Both the position numbers and the translations under genes were made by a program. The notes under the pieces are model-generated. The model did not search any database, was not told the DNA's origin, and saw only the letters and a list, made by a program, of their open reading frames with translations. Below, in pieces: positions 6,038-7,785 of a stretch of 7,785 nucleotides of DNA. The stretch is from NCBI GenBank assembly GCA_030612585.1, contig JAUWNP010000210.1:1-7785 (forward strand), given 5' to 3'. Positions within the stretch are counted from its first letter, which is position 1. Every line of letters starts with the position of its first letter. Source of the stretch: Anaerolineae bacterium (GTDB lineage: Bacteria > Chloroflexota > Anaerolineae > B4-G1).

Positions 6038-6062
6038 CAGAGGTATACAGTAGTTCTATAAT
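6034..6062 (+). promoter_or_regulatory. Perfect-consensus sigma-70 promoter for the Wzz-like gene
   Basis: TTGACA (6034-6039), a 17-bp spacer and TATAAT (6057-6062): both hexamers and the spacing match consensus exactly. The -35 box overlaps the TGA stop (6035-6037) of the isomerase gene. Start near 6069 gives a leader of about 129 nt. Confidence 0.75.
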
Positions 6063-6126
6063 CACTTTTAATCACACAATCTGACGAGACGTAAGGGGTG
6101 GGTGTGAAGCAGAAGATAAGGCGTGG

Positions 6127-6161
6127 AACGTGAAGCGTAACAACCCGTTACGTTTCACGTT
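6127..6161 (+). repeat. CGTGAA-family hairpin in the Wzz-like gene leader
   Basis: AACGTGAAGCGTAAC (6127-6141) pairs with GTTACGTTTCACGTT (6147-6161) through 15 bp with one G-U pair, around a 5-nt loop (AACCC). The outer flanks can extend pairing with wobbles. TTTT follows the 3' arm (6159-6163 region), so an attenuator is conceivable, but the run is short. The 5' arm shares a 12-mer with the tract after the cupin gene. Confidence 0.6.
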
Positions 6162-6197
6162 TTGCGTCTCATAAAGAATAGAAACACAGGAGATACG

Positions 6198-7478
6198 ATG
6201 GAAGAAGAGATTGATCTGCGTGTGTACGTTCAAGTACTGCTCCGTTTCTGGAAGTGGATCGTGGGGCTGGCGTTGGTGGCGGCGGTGACGGCGTTTGTGG
6301 TGAGTTCCCTGCTCCCCCTTGCCTATGAAGCCTCATCCGTGATCATCATCACTCAGCCCCGCTACCAGATGCAATTCGACCCCCGCTTCGAGACGCTAGG
6401 GGGATGGACGCCCGCGTACAGGGCCTTCCCCACCCTGGCGACCTCAGACGAGACATTGCAAGGCGTGATAGATACCTATACCCCTTCCCCTGAGGCGCAC
6501 ATCGAGGAGTGGACACTGAGGACGCTTGCGGGGATGGGCGAGGCGACCTCGGAGGGCGATCCGAGCCTGGTTGTGCTCAAGGTGCACTCCCGCTCTCCGG
6601 ATGACGCCGCTGACATCGCCAACCTGTGGGCCGACCGGTTCACCACGCTCGGCAACGGCATCTACGGCGGGACCGAGAAGGACGTGGCCTTTTTTGAGGA
6701 ACAGGGGAACCAGGCCAGGCAGGTTCTGGACAGAGCCGACGCGGAGTTGATCGAGTTCCAGGCCCGCAACCAGTCCAGCATCGTCAATGCCCAACTGAGT
6801 TCCTACCGCCAGACCCAGGCCGACTACCTGGCCGACCAGCGCGCCATTGCCTATATCGTCCAGGACATCCAGGGACTACGCGGTCAACTGGCGCAGCAGC
6901 CGGGTGACCAGCCCACTTCCCTGGCCGACGACCTGACCGCGCTCTTCCTGCAGGTCAAAGCCTTCGGGGCTTCCACGCCGATCCAATTGCAGGTCAATAG
7001 CGCCGCATCTTTTTCCAACAAGAGTCTGGCCGAGCAGATCACTTTTCTGGACGATCTGGTAGTCACATTGGAGTCCAAGTCATCTGAGATAGACGGACGG
7101 CTGGCGGAACTGGAACCGCAGATACTGGACCTGCAACAGCGATACCAGGAGATCAAGGTCGAAAGCGACCTTCTGACCAGCGCCCGCGACCTGGCCCATG
7201 AGACGTACGTGACGCTGGCACGGAAACTGGAGGAGGCGCGCATCGCGGCCCAGGAGGAGAACGGGGTGTTGCAAGTGGGTAGTTATGCCGCCGTCCCGGA
7301 GAAGCCGGTGAGCCGGCGCAGAATGCTCAACACCGCCGTGGCAGGGGCGCTGGGCGGGATGCTGGGAGTGTTCGGGGCCTTCGCCATTGAGTGGTGGCAG
7401 GGGGATGGGGAGAGGGGGAGACAGGGAGATGAGGAGAGGGGGAGACAAGGAGACGATCTGGTCGGGGTTTCTGGGTGA
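6198..7478 (+). CDS. Wzz-type polysaccharide co-polymerase / chain-length determinant
   Basis: Inner-membrane protein that controls polymerisation and export of surface or exopolysaccharide. The 426-residue protein opens with the Wzz-type start IDLRVYVQVLLRFWKWIV and a first membrane segment (about 18-41). A long extracytoplasmic part follows, with coiled-coil stretches (about 170-220 and 280-350). Before the second membrane segment (377-397) sits the AAVPEKPVSRRR proline-rich block usual in this family. There is no attached tyrosine-kinase domain, so a separate kinase would be expected elsewhere. After TM2 comes a 26-residue cytoplasmic tail with two octapeptides (GERGRQGD 404-411, EERGRQGD 412-419) encoded by the same purine repeat as in tig. 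The ATG at 6198 is chosen for AGGAGA 4 nt upstream; the frame extends back to TTG 6162 inside the leader hairpin. It has its own consensus promoter. Confidence 0.87.
   Translation: MEEEIDLRVYVQVLLRFWKWIVGLALVAAVTAFVVSSLLPLAYEASSVIIITQPRYQMQFDPRFETLGGWTPAYRAFPTLATSDETLQGVIDTYTPSPEAHIEEWTLRTLAGMGEATSEGDPSLVVLKVHSRSPDDAADIANLWADRFTTLGNGIYGGTEKDVAFFEEQGNQARQVLDRADAELIEFQARNQSSIVNAQLSSYRQTQADYLADQRAIAYIVQDIQGLRGQLAQQPGDQPTSLADDLTALFLQVKAFGASTPIQLQVNSAASFSNKSLAEQITFLDDLVVTLESKSSEIDGRLAELEPQILDLQQRYQEIKVESDLLTSARDLAHETYVTLARKLEEARIAAQEENGVLQVGSYAAVPEKPVSRRRMLNTAVAGALGGMLGVFGAFAIEWWQGDGERGRQGDEERGRQGDDLVGVSG
7397..7456 (+). repeat. T-poor purine repeat inside the end of the Wzz-like gene
   Basis: The tract is G/A-rich with units GAGAGGGGGAGACAGGGAG and GAGAGGGGGAGACAAGGAG, a 24-nt period. 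It encodes the octapeptide tail. The 19-mer at 7432-7450 is identical to 3333-3315 (minus) in tig, but is read in a different frame. Confidence 0.8.
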
Positions 7479-7785
7479 CTGGGGTGCAATGATGCGGAGA
7501 TAGATCAGAAGCCGGGTTTTTGGTGCTTCACAGGCGAAGTGGTATTGCTTGCAGGTGCTTTTTGTCGCCAGGGAGGTTCTACTATACGAAAAGCCCGGCT
7601 TCTTGGCCTCCACGAGCGGACACTTCGCGGGGTCTCTATGCGTCCGCCGCTTTTTGGGGATGGACACGCGGCGGAGAGGGTCGTGGTATTGTTTAACTGA
7701 AGGGTGAGAGATGCACGTGAACGTGCGCAAACAAACAACGGCCGAAGTCTAAACCCAGGCGGAGCTCGGCGCAGTCAGCATGATC
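7479..7785. other. Intergenic stretch without a recognised gene
   Basis: About 307 nt with no convincing coding frame. It contains the 97-bp inverted-repeat element, a 7-bp inverted repeat CCGCCGC (7644-7650) / GCGGCGG (7668-7674), and GCACGT-GA-ACGTGC (7713-7726), which could be an operator. A 13-codon frame (7711-7752) with a weak upstream AGGGTGAG is not supported as a gene. The ATG at 7780 may or may not begin the next gene. Confidence 0.5.
7507..7603. repeat. 97-bp element with near-perfect terminal inverted repeats
   Basis: AGAAGCCGGGTTTTT (7507-7521) and AAAAGCCCGGCTTCT (7589-7603) are inverted copies with one mismatch. The 67-nt centre has no reading frame of note. It looks like a small palindromic dispersed repeat. 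It starts 28 nt after the Wzz-like stop and could also act as its terminator. Confidence 0.5.

Noticed and set aside
7080..7730. Minus-strand frame of about 216 codons at the right end
   Set aside because: Antisense to the Wzz-like gene and repeats; no motif, no plausible ribosome binding site.
7711..7752. Thirteen-codon frame starting at ATG 7711, possible leader peptide
   Set aside because: Weak ribosome binding site, no run of a single amino acid and no attenuator-like hairpins tied to it; too short to support.

Overview
The window is GC-rich bacterial chromosome. It carries six protein genes, one tRNA and several families of short non-coding repeats. The gene content suggests a Chloroflexota-type (Anaerolineae-like) genome: a NurA-family nuclease, an archaeal/Chloroflexota-style bifunctional phosphoglucose/phosphomannose isomerase, tig next to clpP, T-free purine-rich intergenic repeats and CGTGAA repeats. 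This lineage call is inference, not proof. There are no transposases, phage genes or CRISPR arrays.

Layout. (1) 1-981, minus: nurA-like nuclease gene, cut by the left window edge before its C-terminus. (2) 982-1099: divergent promoter region with a 7-bp inverted repeat over the nurA -10 box. (3) 1100-2505, plus: a tandem cupin protein whose second cupin has lost its metal ligands, then a UlaG/YtnP-like metallo-beta-lactamase-fold hydrolase, probably one transcription unit. (4) 2506-2625: convergent gene ends with hairpins. (5) 4792 down to 2626, minus: tRNA-Leu(UAG), tig (trigger factor) and clpP, all in one direction, with a strong promoter just before the tRNA and no obvious terminator between tRNA and tig. 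clpX does not follow clpP here. (6) 4835-6037, plus: the sugar-phosphate isomerase, divergent from the tRNA, with back-to-back -35 boxes and a 15-bp perfect inverted repeat in its leader. (7) 6034-7478, plus: a Wzz-type polysaccharide co-polymerase behind a perfect-consensus sigma-70 promoter that overlaps the isomerase stop codon. (8) 7479-7785: no gene recognised, several inverted repeats.

How they fit together. Trigger factor and ClpP are a classic protein folding/turnover pair. The isomerase (fructose-6-P, glucose-6-P, mannose-6-P interconversion) supplies nucleotide-sugar precursors, and the Wzz-like protein controls export or chain length of surface polysaccharide, so their adjacency makes metabolic sense. 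The nuclease, cupin and hydrolase have no clear link to these.

The most unusual signal is that two unrelated genes, tig and the Wzz-like gene, both end in low-complexity hydrophilic tails. Both tails are encoded by the same T-free purine-rich 24-nt-period repeat, read in different frames. I did not find a clearly new multi-gene system; the interesting material is in the repeats and leader regions.
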